NCBI GenBank assembly: GCA_030407315.1
Contig: JALQPE010000341.1
Coordinates: 1 to 36,559, forward strand
Length of the DNA stretch: 36,559 bases
Reading direction: 5' to 3'
Origin: Asparagopsis taxiformis
Taxonomy: Eukaryota; Rhodophyta; Florideophyceae; Bonnemaisoniales; Bonnemaisoniaceae
Position 1 is the stretch's first letter, and each line of letters starts with the position of its first letter. The notes below the pieces were generated by a model. It was not told the DNA's origin. It did no database searches and worked only from the letters and a program-made list of their open reading frames with translations. This document shows positions 9,269-20,385 of this stretch, piece by piece. Made by a program: the position numbers and the translations under genes.

Positions 9269-12200
9269 CTATGCTGAACGTGGTGGGTATCCATCTTCTC
9301 TAGTTAAGACGCTCACTTCACCACCAGAAAGAATATCACTATTGTGCTCTACAATGCCACTTTGTCTATCGTATGAACAAACTCCTGACTCGCAGTTATG
9401 TACGTGCAAAACTTCTCGGACCCCGTCGTTCATTTCAACGTGAACTATAGTATCATTCCCACCTTTCCGGTACATACCGTCTCCAGTGCATGTCAAGGGA
9501 ATGCAGACAGCATATGGAGTTTTCTGCTTCCATTTCTTTGCCTTCTTCTCCTCTCCTTGCCCTACCACAATAAAAAAGGACAATGTGACGAAAAGGACAC
9601 GTCTGGAACATGTGAATTCCTCCATGCTCGTCCTGCTATGGGCGGGTACTACTATACCAGCATCATACCATCCATCTTTGCACACTGCTTGAATGATGCT
9701 TCCAGGTTCAGCACGCCCTAACCTCGATTCGCTCTCAGATCCCTCATGACTAGTGCGCACTCTTTGTGCAGCAGTGAGCCACCATAGTCGTTCACCATGT
9801 TGAGACCCGTTTACCTGTCTGGTTCTGAGAAAAGTTTCAGAAGCTTTACGTATCCTTGCCATCATGACGGTTTCTTCTGCCGGAACATTTTTCGCGTCTT
9901 CAACAGATTCCCCTCGCCACCGCGTGATTGGACAGTGGGTGCTCACCATAGTACTGCTCCTCTCTGATATGAGATGGAATACAGGACTTAAGAAGCATCT
10001 TTTTGCTGCCTCTTCTGTCGCATGTGGACTCTCCGAAATTCCTTTTCCTAGTGCAAAATACACGCGTCTGCAATCGGCAGACGTCCATTGTTTTGTATTG
10101 TGACCTACCGCACCCAGCGTGATGGCTATTCGTGCGAGCCAGTCATCGGCCATGATGAGCTCCATTGATGACAGATGTTCATTCTTATGGTTCGAGTTTC
10201 GAACCCCTCTTTTAAGAGGCTGGTGCATTCTCTCGAATAAAAGCTCTTCCACATGTTTCGCAGCTCCAAAAGCTGGTAATGTATGTACGCAAAATTCTAT
10301 CAACCGATGCATGTTCGGTTTGTCCAGATGTTTCATTGCAATAGGATCCTTCTTGCATACCTCATGCAGTTCTTTCATATAGTCTGAAACAAGAGCTAGA
10401 ATGTGGTCATGACGTCCGCCATTCTCGGCCTCGAACCTCCTGGTTGACTCAAGTCCATCTATCCACCATGTTGGGATGAATCGAATGCTGGCAACAACCA
10501 TTTGAAACTTTTTCAGCAAACGAAGAATACGTTCAAGTTTTTCATACCCGTCCCAAGAGTTCCCGATGACGATACGAAATGCCGAATAAAATGCTTGGGG
10601 AGCTACAACGAGAACAGCGAATATATCGCTCATGTTCATCGATAATAGGTAGTTCTGCCCGAATACCTGACTCTGACTACTCAAACAGAACATTCGGAGG
10701 GTATTCAGTAGAACTGTTTCCGCAACATTTCGAAGTACAGGTGTTGCTGCGGTGATTGTGGCATTCATCACATCTTGAGCCAGTCCGGAGAGCAGATGGT
10801 CTGGGGCAACTACAGCAGAGCGATATGGATCGAATTGACAAGGAACAACTGGAACTCCTTCTTCGTTTGTAGGAACTCCTCTCCGCACACGATTAAGGGA
10901 TTCACTCAAATTATGGAGTGCCTTATTCTCAATCGGATCTAGGCTTAGTCCAAGAACTTTGAGCTGATCTTGCGATGCGACTTCCCTCACAAGCTTGTTT
11001 CGGTGCATTCCTCGGGCATGCGTACTCATCTGACTGTTTAGCAATGCTGTGTATGCATTTCGTGAACCTCCACTGCTGCTCATATCTTGCTTTTCGAAAA
11101 TGCAGCTATGGCATGGTGTATTACTGGTGTGACCACGGACATCCAGAGTATGCGAAACAGCTGGGTAATCTCCGATAAATCCAACAGGATCCAGGAATAT
11201 GACCACATCTTCTCCATTTGCATCTTTCGCTGGAAAACCGTCTGTACTTCCCTTCACAATGTCGGGTACAACTCTCTCAATTACAACATTTGTTGAAACT
11301 CCCGGGGGAACGAATCCAAGAACGCGGACTGCGTGGAAGCTTTCTCTCTTGCTTGGCTGTATGCCTAATGGAAGCATATAGCAGCCACCAAAACTTCCTT
11401 TCCGGCTTGTGAACGGCTGGAAGTCATCAGCATATAGCAGAAATCGGTATACGATATATTTCCTGCCATCTGAAAGATTCCCCTCACTGCAGGCATCCAT
11501 ACGTTTAGAGCCGGGGTGCCATCTAGACCTCTTGTCTGGAGCTCCTATGAGCTGGACGTCTTTCACCCGAATTTGTTCGCGATGTAGCTGCCCAGTTGCT
11601 CCCCTTGTGGAGCAAATGAGAAAAGTCGCATGTTCAGAGCGTCCCTTTTTCAGATGTCTGTTCACGAGTAGTAACTCTTCAAATGTGCTCCCATCAGACT
11701 TACTTTTTGGCCGAAACAGAGTGATAGCGTCACCTGCCCGAATATCATTGTTGCAATGTTCTCCGTCGAGCGTTGTGGTGGAGACGACACGCCTCGCATT
11801 TCTTTTCTCAGTTTCTTCCATTGCATCGATTTGCGGGTCTATCACATCTTCCATATTTGATTCTTGTTGTTCTTCTCCGGTTGCAAGATAACTTGCAATG
11901 ATGATAGCTTCAATTCTCCAGTCACTCCTTGCTGTAAAACTTCTTCTGCTCCTAGAATTCTTTCCAGTTTCGATGTTCTTTCCCTGTTTCGTTCTGGCTC
12001 CTCCCAGCTTAGCCACCAGGGCCTCTTGATTTGTCGTCGGCATACATATGATCCTCAACTCGTCTCCATGTCGGGCGTATACCTTTCTGTGCATCTTGTG
12101 ACCGTCATGATCTGATGCACTTACCGAAATGCGATGGAATGGGTCATTCAGAACAGCTGAACGGCATTTGACAATGAAAGAGTTTTCAATACTTTCTGAA

Positions 12201-12970
12201 GCAATTTGATATGCTTCATCTTCTCTTTCATCACTACTATCCCTTTTACTAGACTTTATGCAGTCCAGAATGGGTCCGGTCTGTATATCCCTTTCCGCCC
12301 ATGTGCTCGGTAGCACGACTCGTACCGATGTAGTACAATGAGCTCTACGGCTACTAGACAGTCCTGGAGACATCTTTCCAAGCCTAGAGCCGCTTTTTGT
12401 TACATCTATTTCACACGTTGTATCCATGCTTTGTGGGAAACATGTTTTCAGAATGAACGGTAAAATGACTTTCCTCATGTACGAGTCGCTAGGTGCTTGA
12501 TCCGAAATGTCCCGCTTGAAATTAGACATCTCACGCATACCTTCATAGTCCTTGCGTTTCATCCGTAGCGTTCCACTAAGCAATATTATTGCAGAGAATA
12601 CTGGCCAGGTCAGCAGTTTATCCACAAGTCTGCGGTCATCTTCCGCTGCCTCTTCTCCGTCGTGGTCATCACAGCTCTCGGCCGAGCTTTCCTCAGAGCC
12701 TATAGTTTCTTCTTCTCTCGTAACTTTTCCAGCCTCAAAAAATGCAATGTGCTCTTCTCCATTGCCACTAGAAATATTCTCGTCTTCAGCAGATGCTTTT
12801 CCGACGTTTTCGTCCGGTATATCGGCGTGAACCTCGAATGTTTCGTTCGAAACTAGCGGGGTTTCCCCATTTTCGTGCCTTGTCCCACTTTCGTATGGGA
12901 TTGGCAATGATTCAAACCTTCTCCGGGTTCTTCGAGGTGTACCTTTCTTCCGAACAGCTGTTCGTTTCAT
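9269..12970 (-). CDS. DDE transposase-like protein, TNP2/Plavaka/KDZ type
   Basis: A continuous 1,233-residue ORF from ATG 12970. The N-terminus is basic (KKGTPRRTRRR) and is followed by an acidic region to about 115. The core resembles Transposase_21-like and KDZ families: ADDFQPF near 515, GFIGDYPA near 600, then HTSNTPCHSC (Cys/His ligands typical of this class). Around 912-935 are LLFERMHQPLKRG and NSNHK, resembling the E/H-rich C-terminal catalytic block of Plavaka-type transposases. Candidate catalytic residues are Asp about 515, Asp about 600 and Glu about 912. The last 150 residues include GWYDAGIVV, perhaps a Tudor-like fold. A hydrophobic stretch in the C-terminus may be a retained 39-nt intron (9562-9600). 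It is on the same strand as the downstream ParB-dioxygenase gene, with 1.1 kb between them. Family placement is by motif resemblance only. Confidence 0.65.
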   Translation of the reverse strand: MKRTAVRKKGTPRRTRRRFESLPIPYESGTRHENGETPLVSNETFEVHADIPDENVGKASAEDENISSGNGEEHIAFFEAGKVTREEETIGSEESSAESCDDHDGEEAAEDDRRLVDKLLTWPVFSAIILLSGTLRMKRKDYEGMREMSNFKRDISDQAPSDSYMRKVILPFILKTCFPQSMDTTCEIDVTKSGSRLGKMSPGLSSSRRAHCTTSVRVVLPSTWAERDIQTGPILDCIKSSKRDSSDEREDEAYQIASESIENSFIVKCRSAVLNDPFHRISVSASDHDGHKMHRKVYARHGDELRIICMPTTNQEALVAKLGGARTKQGKNIETGKNSRSRRSFTARSDWRIEAIIIASYLATGEEQQESNMEDVIDPQIDAMEETEKRNARRVVSTTTLDGEHCNNDIRAGDAITLFRPKSKSDGSTFEELLLVNRHLKKGRSEHATFLICSTRGATGQLHREQIRVKDVQLIGAPDKRSRWHPGSKRMDACSEGNLSDGRKYIVYRFLLYADDFQPFTSRKGSFGGCYMLPLGIQPSKRESFHAVRVLGFVPPGVSTNVVIERVVPDIVKGSTDGFPAKDANGEDVVIFLDPVGFIGDYPAVSHTLDVRGHTSNTPCHSCIFEKQDMSSSGGSRNAYTALLNSQMSTHARGMHRNKLVREVASQDQLKVLGLSLDPIENKALHNLSESLNRVRRGVPTNEEGVPVVPCQFDPYRSAVVAPDHLLSGLAQDVMNATITAATPVLRNVAETVLLNTLRMFCLSSQSQVFGQNYLLSMNMSDIFAVLVVAPQAFYSAFRIVIGNSWDGYEKLERILRLLKKFQMVVASIRFIPTWWIDGLESTRRFEAENGGRHDHILALVSDYMKELHEVCKKDPIAMKHLDKPNMHRLIEFCVHTLPAFGAAKHVEELLFERMHQPLKRGVRNSNHKNEHLSSMELIMADDWLARIAITLGAVGHNTKQWTSADCRRVYFALGKGISESPHATEEAAKRCFLSPVFHLISERSSTMVSTHCPITRWRGESVEDAKNVPAEETVMMARIRKASETFLRTRQVNGSQHGERLWWLTAAQRVRTSHEGSESESRLGRAEPGSIIQAVCKDGWYDAGIVVPAHSRTSMEEFTCSRRVLFVTLSFFIVVGQGEEKKAKKWKQKTPYAVCIPLTCTGDGMYRKGGNDTIVHVEMNDGVREVLHVHNCESGVCSYDRQSGIVEHNSDILSGGEVSVLTREDGYPPRSA
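9562..9600 (-). other. Possible in-frame 39-nt intron in the transposase-like gene
   Basis: On the minus strand this begins GTGTCC, ends TGGTAG and is pyrimidine-rich. It encodes the only strongly hydrophobic run (LFVTLSFFIVV) in a very polar region. Removing it keeps the frame and joins SRR to QGEEKK. The donor is weak, so this is inference. Confidence 0.35.
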
Positions 12971-13807
12971 CTCTTCTCTTTGGATTCGAGAGAACTTTGC
13001 ACAAATTGTAGATTAATGTCAACTAGTAGGCAACTAATGAGATGGTATCCGTCTCTTTTTAACCAGGCCACTGTAATAGTTTATAGTACCTATATTTTCT
13101 TACCGTTACATCTTATCGAAAACTTCACACTGAATAGTGTCCTACCTAACTCAAGGAACAGGTGACTTGATTTCCCATGTTGGGTTCTTCAGCGATCTTT
13201 AATGCCTCCAACGATTCCTGCTTCCTTTTCTGAATGAAATACACGAATCATTTACAATTTAGCTTCAGTACATGGTATAATAGGCCTCAATAGTAATCTT
13301 GTTATGGTAATAAACTATATATAGATGAGAACACGGTTGCAATTCTCTTTCGGATTGTCTACTACTCTAATTTACAGCATTTATTCGATGTTTCTCCTTC
13401 AGTATGCAGCTAAACATCAATACCAAGACTTTTAGGTTGGTTTGACATTGCGTAGGGGCATGATTTCTATTTCTGCTAATTTATCACGTCCAGAAAATTT
13501 GACAGATCATCCGCTGCCAAATCATCTGCCACATCATCGTCTGCCAAATCATCTGCCTTCCAGTTACGACGAGGTCATTATGAGTGGATGAGCTGTCTAT
13601 TTAAGGCTGTTGATGCGCGACGTATAGGACCATTTCATCATCCGGTTATCATGAAGATGACAGGTAAGGCTGGTACGTTGTCGAGTAGGTATCTTTCCCC
13701 TCTCTCATTTCTTTCCACATGCTTTCCATGAAAGATAGTGCACTAACCATAACTATCGTTCTTCGCTGATCCTATTCTAGTCTATTGATTGCAAATGATT
13801 CTGGCAT
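12971..13807. other. Intergenic region with a short ATCTGCCA-type repeat
   Basis: AT-rich upstream region of the transposase-like gene. At about 13505-13562, CATCTGCCAAAT-type units recur four times, with variants. No credible ORF or RNA gene was seen. No terminal inverted repeat matching the left part of the window was found. Confidence 0.4.
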
Positions 13808-13877
13808 AGGTATTGGTTATAGGTTGGAATGACGAAAGCTTGCAAGCTTTCGTCATTCCAACCTACAACCAATACCT
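13808..13877. repeat. 70-bp near-perfect palindrome without a loop
   Basis: Two 35-nt arms, beginning AGGTATTGG and ending AATACCT, meet at TTGCAA (centre 13842/13843). Only one mismatch is seen (TTATAGG against CCTACAA). It could extrude a cruciform, or be a small foldback element. Confidence 0.93.
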
Positions 13878-14389
13878 TTGCACGCAAAAATAGTTCAATG
13901 ATGGTAAGTTTGTTCATTCCATTCATACTCATGTTCTTCTCATCCTTTACAATACTTTTCTATATCCGATTGCTAACCTGTTGCAAATCATCTGTAATGG
14001 TGTTTATTTCCCTCCTGTCTGAACATCACATGTAGTTTTGAAACAGCGAGGAACTCGATTTGCTTGCACAATAGTCCTGGTTGTAGAGATAGTAAGATTT
14101 TAGATACGATAGTTCGATTTAATGAGTAGTCTAGTCTAATGATAGAACTGAAACATTCCTTCAGGCATCGTTGTCCTTGCTACATAAAAATTCTGACATC
14201 CTTTTAGATCACACTTGGTTATCCCTACACACTTCTATGAAGACCACCGAGAGAGATACTCCATTCTGCCCGACATTTCGAAGCCAGATGCCTGAACATG
14301 CGGCTGGAATGGCATTTCCACCTCATTCTATCGTCCTGAACATCAATTGTAGGCACTAGAAAGTATTACCCTAGGCATCATATTCTACT
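13878..14389. other. No gene seen
   Basis: AT-rich sequence with only short ORFs lacking recognisable motifs. Confidence 0.4.
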
Positions 14390-15562
14390 ACTTTCCCGTT
14401 CTGTCCGAGTCAGTACCGCCAGGCACTACAATTTACTGGTTCAGTATAGACTTCCCGGCAGTAAATTGTACTGTCTCAAGCACTAGTTCCAGGTAGTGAA
14501 ATGTACTGCCACAGGTAGCACTTCCAGGTAGTACACTGCACTGCCACAGGCAGTAACTGGTACTGTCCTATGCCCCTGTCGAGTACAACACTATCAGACA
14601 GTACTTTACGCTGATCTGGACAGCTCTATAATACATCAAAATCTACTACTTTTTGTAGTGCTGTGGGGCAGCAATTCACATATCCTGGAGCAGTACAGCG
14701 TGGCAGTGATTTACACATACGCAAGTAGTAGAGCACGGCAGCACTTTCCACCACGGCAAGTAGCACGGTACGGTAGCACTTTTCGTATCATAAAGCAGTA
14801 CTATCAGGCAGCTTTTCCCAGAGACTATCAGCACCTCATTTCATTGCTTTCACACATTTCGTCAGACATCATAATTTACTGTCCCCACTCGCTTCCACAG
14901 GCAGTAGAATACACAGCCTCGAAGCATGTCTGCTGTCATCATATTCCACTGCATTACTCTACTGCCAGAACATAGACTTGTCACTACCTGTAAGTACAAA
15001 AAAAAGCAGCACCACACAGCAGCAGAAATTACTGCTTTGTCCAATAATAGAATACAGTACATTTCTCTGCCTCTGCCATGACCTGCAGGCAGTATCATAC
15101 AGTACATCGGGGCACTACCTAAATATAGCAAAATGTGCTGCCGTCATTCGGGCCCGCAGCCAGCACAGAACGCTGCCGGAAACACTAGCTTCTACTGCCA
15201 CACGGTGCATCCCACGCCACCAAATAGTACTGCCGTGGGCCATATTCCTGGACAGCATATTTTACTCCCTCCCCGTGCTGCCCAAGTCAGCACAATATAC
15301 TACTTTATTTTACAGGCCAATGTAGCACAAATCACTGCCAGAAAGACAATCTAAATCCAGCAACTATCACTGCCTCCCACCACTGCCTCACCTCATACAT
15401 CCAGGCAGTACTTTCTACTGCCGTCGGCAGCACATGGCCACTGCCTCCGGGCAGTGCACTGTACTGCCGGCAAGTAGGGCATTAATTTATATTTTTACAG
15501 TACTAAATTTTACTGCCTCAGGCAGTAAATTTTACTGCCGTACAGTACTGCCCCAGGCCCGA
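14390..15562. repeat. Degenerate palindromic repeat field (GGCAGTA...TACTGCC)
   Basis: More than twenty copies of ACTGCC or its complement GGCAGT are scattered through about 1.17 kb. They often pair as GGCAGTAAATTTTACTGCC-like palindromes; the best are near 15440-15480 and 15513-15550. Spacing is irregular, so this is a decayed array rather than a clean tandem repeat. No coding potential is evident. Confidence 0.8.
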
Positions 15563-16134
15563 TTTCAGACACAGTAGTGGATCTCGAACGCGCTTGGCGT
15601 TGTTCGAAGCGAGGCGTAGATTTTGCAGTATCCATAGATGGGCTGGTAACAATGAGACGAGTTTCATAAGAGGTGAGGATGTGCACGGCGGATATATGCG
15701 TGCGTGGTGCCGGGATGGGAAGTCATGGTTTGGTCGTTCAGCGCAAAGAAAGCAGACGCCGCACCTACGCTACACATCACATCTCTTTGTGACACCAATT
15801 CACCTCTGGCATTCCTACAAAGCCCTTTGGAAAAAAATACATCGCGTGAGCACACCACCAGCCCTATGTAACTAGGTTCGATCGTATGGTGGATGAAGTC
15901 TTTACACGTGAGCGAAACTGTTAGATTGCAGCAGTGAGTATGTAAGACGCACCGATGGCGCGTCAGGTATGACGCTAGACAATTCATCTTTGTACCTTAG
16001 TAATGGCATACAAAGAGGAGTTGTGTCGTCACGCGTGGGATGTACATTCATGCCTTCTCATTTGCAGTGATCGACCCAGACTGTGTCATAATCCTCCTGC
16101 CCACCCCAAAGTCTAATGAAGACTATCCCAGATG
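15563..16134. other. No gene seen
   Basis: Short overlapping ORFs on both strands without recognised motifs, between the palindromic repeat field and the Prp8 fragment. Confidence 0.35.
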
Positions 16135-17106
16135 CGCCTAGTCGCTTCTGCGTGCTCTATCGCTTGTTTTTTTCTTTTGACAATGTCGACAGCCGCGATC
16201 GCTGCGATCAGCAATCCTGTCAGACTTTCATATCTATCGTCATGTCGTCGGTCTCATAGTCGTGAAATTTTGCTCTGGAATACTTTTCAGCGGTATGCGA
16301 ATCATAGTCTCCCCAGCGCAACGCGATATCAATCCAAAACTCTGTTGAGGTACCTTCTTCACTTCCCGGAGCATATTGATCATTTGAAAAATTTGCCGAA
16401 AGCAAGGACAGTTTGGATACTAGCGACTTGTGTGCAGCGGTGACAAGAATATCGACACTGGACGAGTTCATCTTAACAGACTTGCACGGATGAATCAATT
16501 AAATCTTGAAAATCCCCCTGCAGACAGTACAATAGAATGGGTGGAAATAACAAACGTCGAGAACTGAAGGCTTCTCATCACACCACAGCAGTTCGAGTGA
16601 GACATGTCTTTGAATGGTACATTCACGTTGTTCTTCGATGGGATTTGGTTAGCGACATTGCGATCCACGATGAGACGAAGGGTTCCACTCAACTTGAGTA
16701 ATCAATCTTCTCAGCGAAAGAATAAAGCAGTGCCGGTAGATGTACAATTAGTTCACCTAGTTCGCGAATAGTCCGCGTTTTTCAGCTTCATACCACGGAT
16801 AAGGATACTGGTTATGGTACAAGTCAGTGCCTCTCCTGAGCGCCTCAACCATATGCACTGCAATCAAATACACTCACAATTGTCCACAAAGTCAACATTC
16901 ATTTCTTTCAACGCACCCTGACATAGTAGATGCTCATTGATCCGATTCAGCGTCTCGCGACGATTGTCGTATGCTTGTTCGATGGGTGCTAATCCTTCCT
17001 GCTGCAATTGATTGAGAGGTGAAATAGTTGTATACTGCCCATTCAATCTTGCCAGTGGTAAAATCGCAAGATTGGCGTCATGCTTGTACGGCAATCGCGC
17101 AAACAT
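16135..17106 (-). pseudogene. PRP8: Prp8 spliceosomal protein pseudogene (fragments in order)
   Basis: Three blocks read in Prp8 order on the minus strand. Block 17106-16864 has RLPYKHDANLAIL and IEQAYDNRRETLNRI, a Prp8 region before the reverse-transcriptase-like domain. A short piece near 16790 reads WYEAEKRGLF. Block 16692-16495 has LRLIVDRNVANQ, then SKNNV and FKDMSH, from the RT-like region. Block 16498-16220 has KMNSSSVDIL and LRWGDYDSH followed by AEKYSRAKFHDY, from the RNase-H-like region; a continuation in another frame resembles SLTGLL. Prp8 is the catalytic-core scaffold of the spliceosome and is about 2,300 residues long. Here several hundred residues are missing between the last two blocks and frames shift, so it cannot be functional. 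The family match is strong because these motifs are highly conserved. Confidence 0.85.
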
Positions 17107-18371
17107 AATGGGAGCGAAGCGGCGACTTTACAGCAATCGGACCATGAACGATTACATTATCATCCCTTCATCAATTGAGATGTGAGGACCGTCCGTGAGA
17201 CATCTGCACTGCCGCTTTGGCCCTCCATCGAGCTATAGTCGCGCCATTCCACCTCGATTCTTGCTGACGATTGTTTTGTCAATGGTTGCACCTCGACATA
17301 TTCGCTCCCGGTTAAAATGGGTGACATTACTCCACTAATCCACTTTGCAATTCACATAGCACATAGTCATATCTCCAAAAAGACAGAGAATATTGGCCAT
17401 TCACCAATTCATTCCCATCACCATCACCTTCGTCTAGCTCTCGCCCGCTAATATCACTGTGCTGAACATGTTCAAATCTGGAGCCATATAGTAACAAATC
17501 GCTGAGGACCTTTGTAGTATAACAAACTCATTGATGAAAGATAGAAATAGTTCCGCTGTGAGCATTTGACGTTGGCTACATTAGTCGATGGTGTCGGGAA
17601 GCAGTTGAGGAGCTGCGCGGTGGAGAGTAGCCATGATTGAGAGAACAAGGTAGAAAGGTCAGTATGAAAGGCTGTTGGTGAAAGGAGTGTCTCGCAAGGG
17701 CTTGGATTCGTAACAACAATCTGCCACAGAATTATTTTCGCGGTCGGCGTAAAGCTCCATACAGATCGCCTCCAGTGACTCAAGTTTCTTGACATGGTCC
17801 AGATAATGGAGCGGAGGTTCTTCATCGTCACAAGTTGGCAGTCCTATGCGACGAAAATGACGACAAGCACGCTTCGTTCCCCCATCATTGTTGCCCCGTT
17901 GCGCCTGTGAGACTTGTTCGAGAACATGCGAAACTTGGCTAACAAATCGTTTGACATTCGTGATGTGATAAAGGCCTCCACTTCGCGAAGCTGCTCCCAG
18001 GGAACCGGCGTGCTTTCGGGAAGTCTCAACAGTGCACGAGGCGTATATTTGAGTGTGCTGGGATACGCTTACTTCTCTCAGTGGACATTCTTAGCGTTCA
18101 TGTCGCCATGATATCTCATAATCTTCACAAAGAATCTGGAGATATGTCCTGTTCATGCGTATCGTTGAACCGAGAAAAGTACCCTCTACGCACTGGCGCG
18201 CGCTTCGCGCGCGTGTATCCGATCGGCCGGAATTGTATTTGCCAGAGCAGGCAAGTCTTGGCTCGCAATCCCCAAATATTTCCCATTCCAATATACCCAT
18301 ACACTCTCACATACTATGGTAGTGTAGCATGTCCTCATAACTACCGTATTCGCATCTCTATCTAGGCTTGA
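17107..18371. other. Possible further Prp8-derived debris, otherwise no gene
   Basis: On the minus strand, 18029-17844 encodes a piece with VPWEQL and SHRRNGATM that could correspond to the Prp8 segment preceding the blocks at 17106. A minus-strand stretch near 17825-17720 reads EEPPLHYLDHVKKLESLEA and is open for about 45 codons, but I cannot assign it. A GC-rich hairpin (GCGCGCG, CTTCG, CGCGCG) lies at about 18195-18213. The rest shows nothing recognisable. Confidence 0.3.
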
Positions 18372-18780
18372 ATACACTTTTACAGGACTGGATTATAGTG
18401 TCGCAACTGCAGAAAGAGCACCCTGTCCATACACCATTCTCCCTCTACTTCTCTGTACACTACTGAAATGGCCATGTGCAGCGGTTGCTAGGGAAGTTGC
18501 ACGGCACATGGCCAAGTACAACTGAGCGTGCCATGTGTGCAACGTGTGGTCATATGAGCCAGTAGGACCATAGTATTTCGTAAAGTATCGTAATGTACAG
18601 TGCGAAGTGGGCGAGTAGATTATGAGATTCGCTGCTGCTGAATTTTTTATTGGGTAGTTGGGGGTTGATTTTTGGATGTAACTATGAAGGAAAACGAGTC
18701 GATTGGCTGGGAGGGGCTTTCGGCAAGCATTAAATACAGCAGAAATTTAATAGCGATTTCAGGTAAATCGTTACTATAAG
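18372..18780. repeat. Direct repeat, copy A (about 0.41 kb)
   Basis: Highly similar to 21235-21657 in the same orientation. The shared part begins around ATACACTTTTA and ends at CGTTACTATAAG. The strongest identity is at about 18605-18780, for example AGTGGGCGAGTAGATTATGA. The first 100 bp are more divergent. The two copies flank the Helitron fragment. They may be LTRs of a small element or two copies of a MITE-like repeat; no clear TG...CA ends or TSD was found. Confidence 0.85.
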
Positions 18781-19089
18781 AAGCTTACCTTTGAGCTAGG
18801 CATTGTGCACTCATGAAGTGAACGCTTCCTAGAGACAGCTGTCCTCTTTAGTTTCTCGCAGTGCGTACCGATTGCAGCTTGTCCAGAAGCTACCCACAAC
18901 ATATAGGACACGTGTCCCATCGTCATGATACCAACTGAGGCAGAACAGAATCCATATAAACTGTTTAAAAGCTCAAAAAGCGCTCAAATCATATCCACCC
19001 GCTAGAATGAGGCTCCAATTAGCCCTTTACCAACAGCAAACATAAATCCAGACTTTTAAACTTTTCTGATATAAATATTTTTTTCTGAA
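18781..19089. other. No gene seen
   Basis: AT-rich sequence between direct repeat copy A and the Helitron fragment, with no credible ORF. Confidence 0.4.
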
Positions 19090-20385
19090 TTACTGGAAAT
19101 CAGTGTTATAAAGGCGTCTTTTGACATTTTCCGCCCAGGTCATTCGCTCCAGCTTCTTTTTCACTTCATCTCCAGAAGACGAAGGGTTTCTCTTTGCCCT
19201 CAGGTAGACATCCATATCAAACGGCTCTTGGTCTCTTCCGTAGGGGTACAGAAGCGGGAATGCACCTTTTTCGGCGATTCGTGAAGAGGGTTTTAGAGTT
19301 CGGTACTTTACAACTCTTCCTCCTCCTTCTTCCCTCGTTGTGTCACTCCCTCCAACTAATTGTGCCATGGGCGTTTGGGTCGAGAAAAGACCATTCTGTT
19401 GAACTGTGTACGCCTGTAGATATGTTGGCATTCCTGGGTTTTCTTCATCGAGTGGACCACTTGCTCTTTCGGTCTCTACGCTTCCAACGTGTCTCCCTGT
19501 GAAGTTCCGCACGGAGATGCCATCACTTCCGACAGAGTCAGGAGATATTTCAACATCGCTTCCTTGCACGTTTGTCTGCAATTCAGTGAAGGAACTGCCT
19601 CTTTGAAACAGTGAACGATAAGATTCACGCATTATAGAAGGCCTCGGGTCCATATGCCGCTAGAGAACTCGTACAGCGTGCATAACACTTCCGTCAACGA
19701 CTGCATTCCTAATCAGTGAGGACCTATAGTCATTTTGCCGCAAGCTGGGCCCTAATTCGCTTGACCACAGAAAGGTGTAACGGTTGTTGTCCTTCAGTGG
19801 GAGAGCTACTGCGGCATTTCCGTGGAGATGTAGGAATGATGGACCTCCGCCTCTTACATACTTCATGTCCATGAATGTCAAGACAGTAGCAAAGAGAGAA
19901 TTAATCTGCACGGAGCTCTTGCGCATAGATCGCCATGAGTACAGCTCTTTGAGTGACTCATTCGTGTGGCGTCGTCGGAATGAGATCCCAGAAAATCTAC
20001 TGCTTCCGCCACAGCATACACCTTCCGACTCTTTTCCGAACAGGATTGACCCACAGAACTTGCAGTACAGGACGCGTAGAGTCCAATCAGTCAATGGACA
20101 TCTCGAAACGGTATGCGAACGACTGCCACATCGTCCACAGCAACGTTCTCTAGTAGTTCCAGTCGACCTAGGCGCTCCAGAATCCCATACGTAGTGAACT
20201 GGAAAGGATCTGCTTCTAGGTTCAGCTACTCCAGTGAGTCTCACGCGATCGACTTCGGGCCTCCCTGACGGCTGGATCTCATCTACTCCTCCAGCTCCTT
20301 CTTCGTTTTCAACGGCCTCTACGGCAGGTCCCACAGATACATGATCACCCTCAGCATGCATATTCCCTTCGTCCGGCTCAGGCAC
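19090..20385 (-). pseudogene. Helitron-like N-terminal fragment
   Basis: One frame runs from ATG 20385 to 19090, broken only by an in-frame TAG at 19660-19662. After an acidic start it has a Cys-rich segment (CCGRCG, CPLTDW, YCKFCG). Next come INSLFATVLTFMDMKYV and FLHLHGNAAVALP, resembling the Helitron_like_N opening, and then FPLLYPYGRDQ, the usual F-P-x-L-F-P-x-G motif of Helitron helicases. The Rep HUH motif and the helicase domain are absent, so it is a truncated remnant. In Helitrons this region lies upstream of the rolling-circle Rep domain. Confidence 0.7.

Noticed and set aside
15860..15900. tRNA-like B-box (GGTTCGATCG) near 15874
   Set aside because: No matching A-box, cloverleaf or acceptor stem could be built.
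18195..18213. GC hairpin as a transcription terminator
   Set aside because: No U-tract and a eukaryotic setting; it is probably a chance CG repeat.
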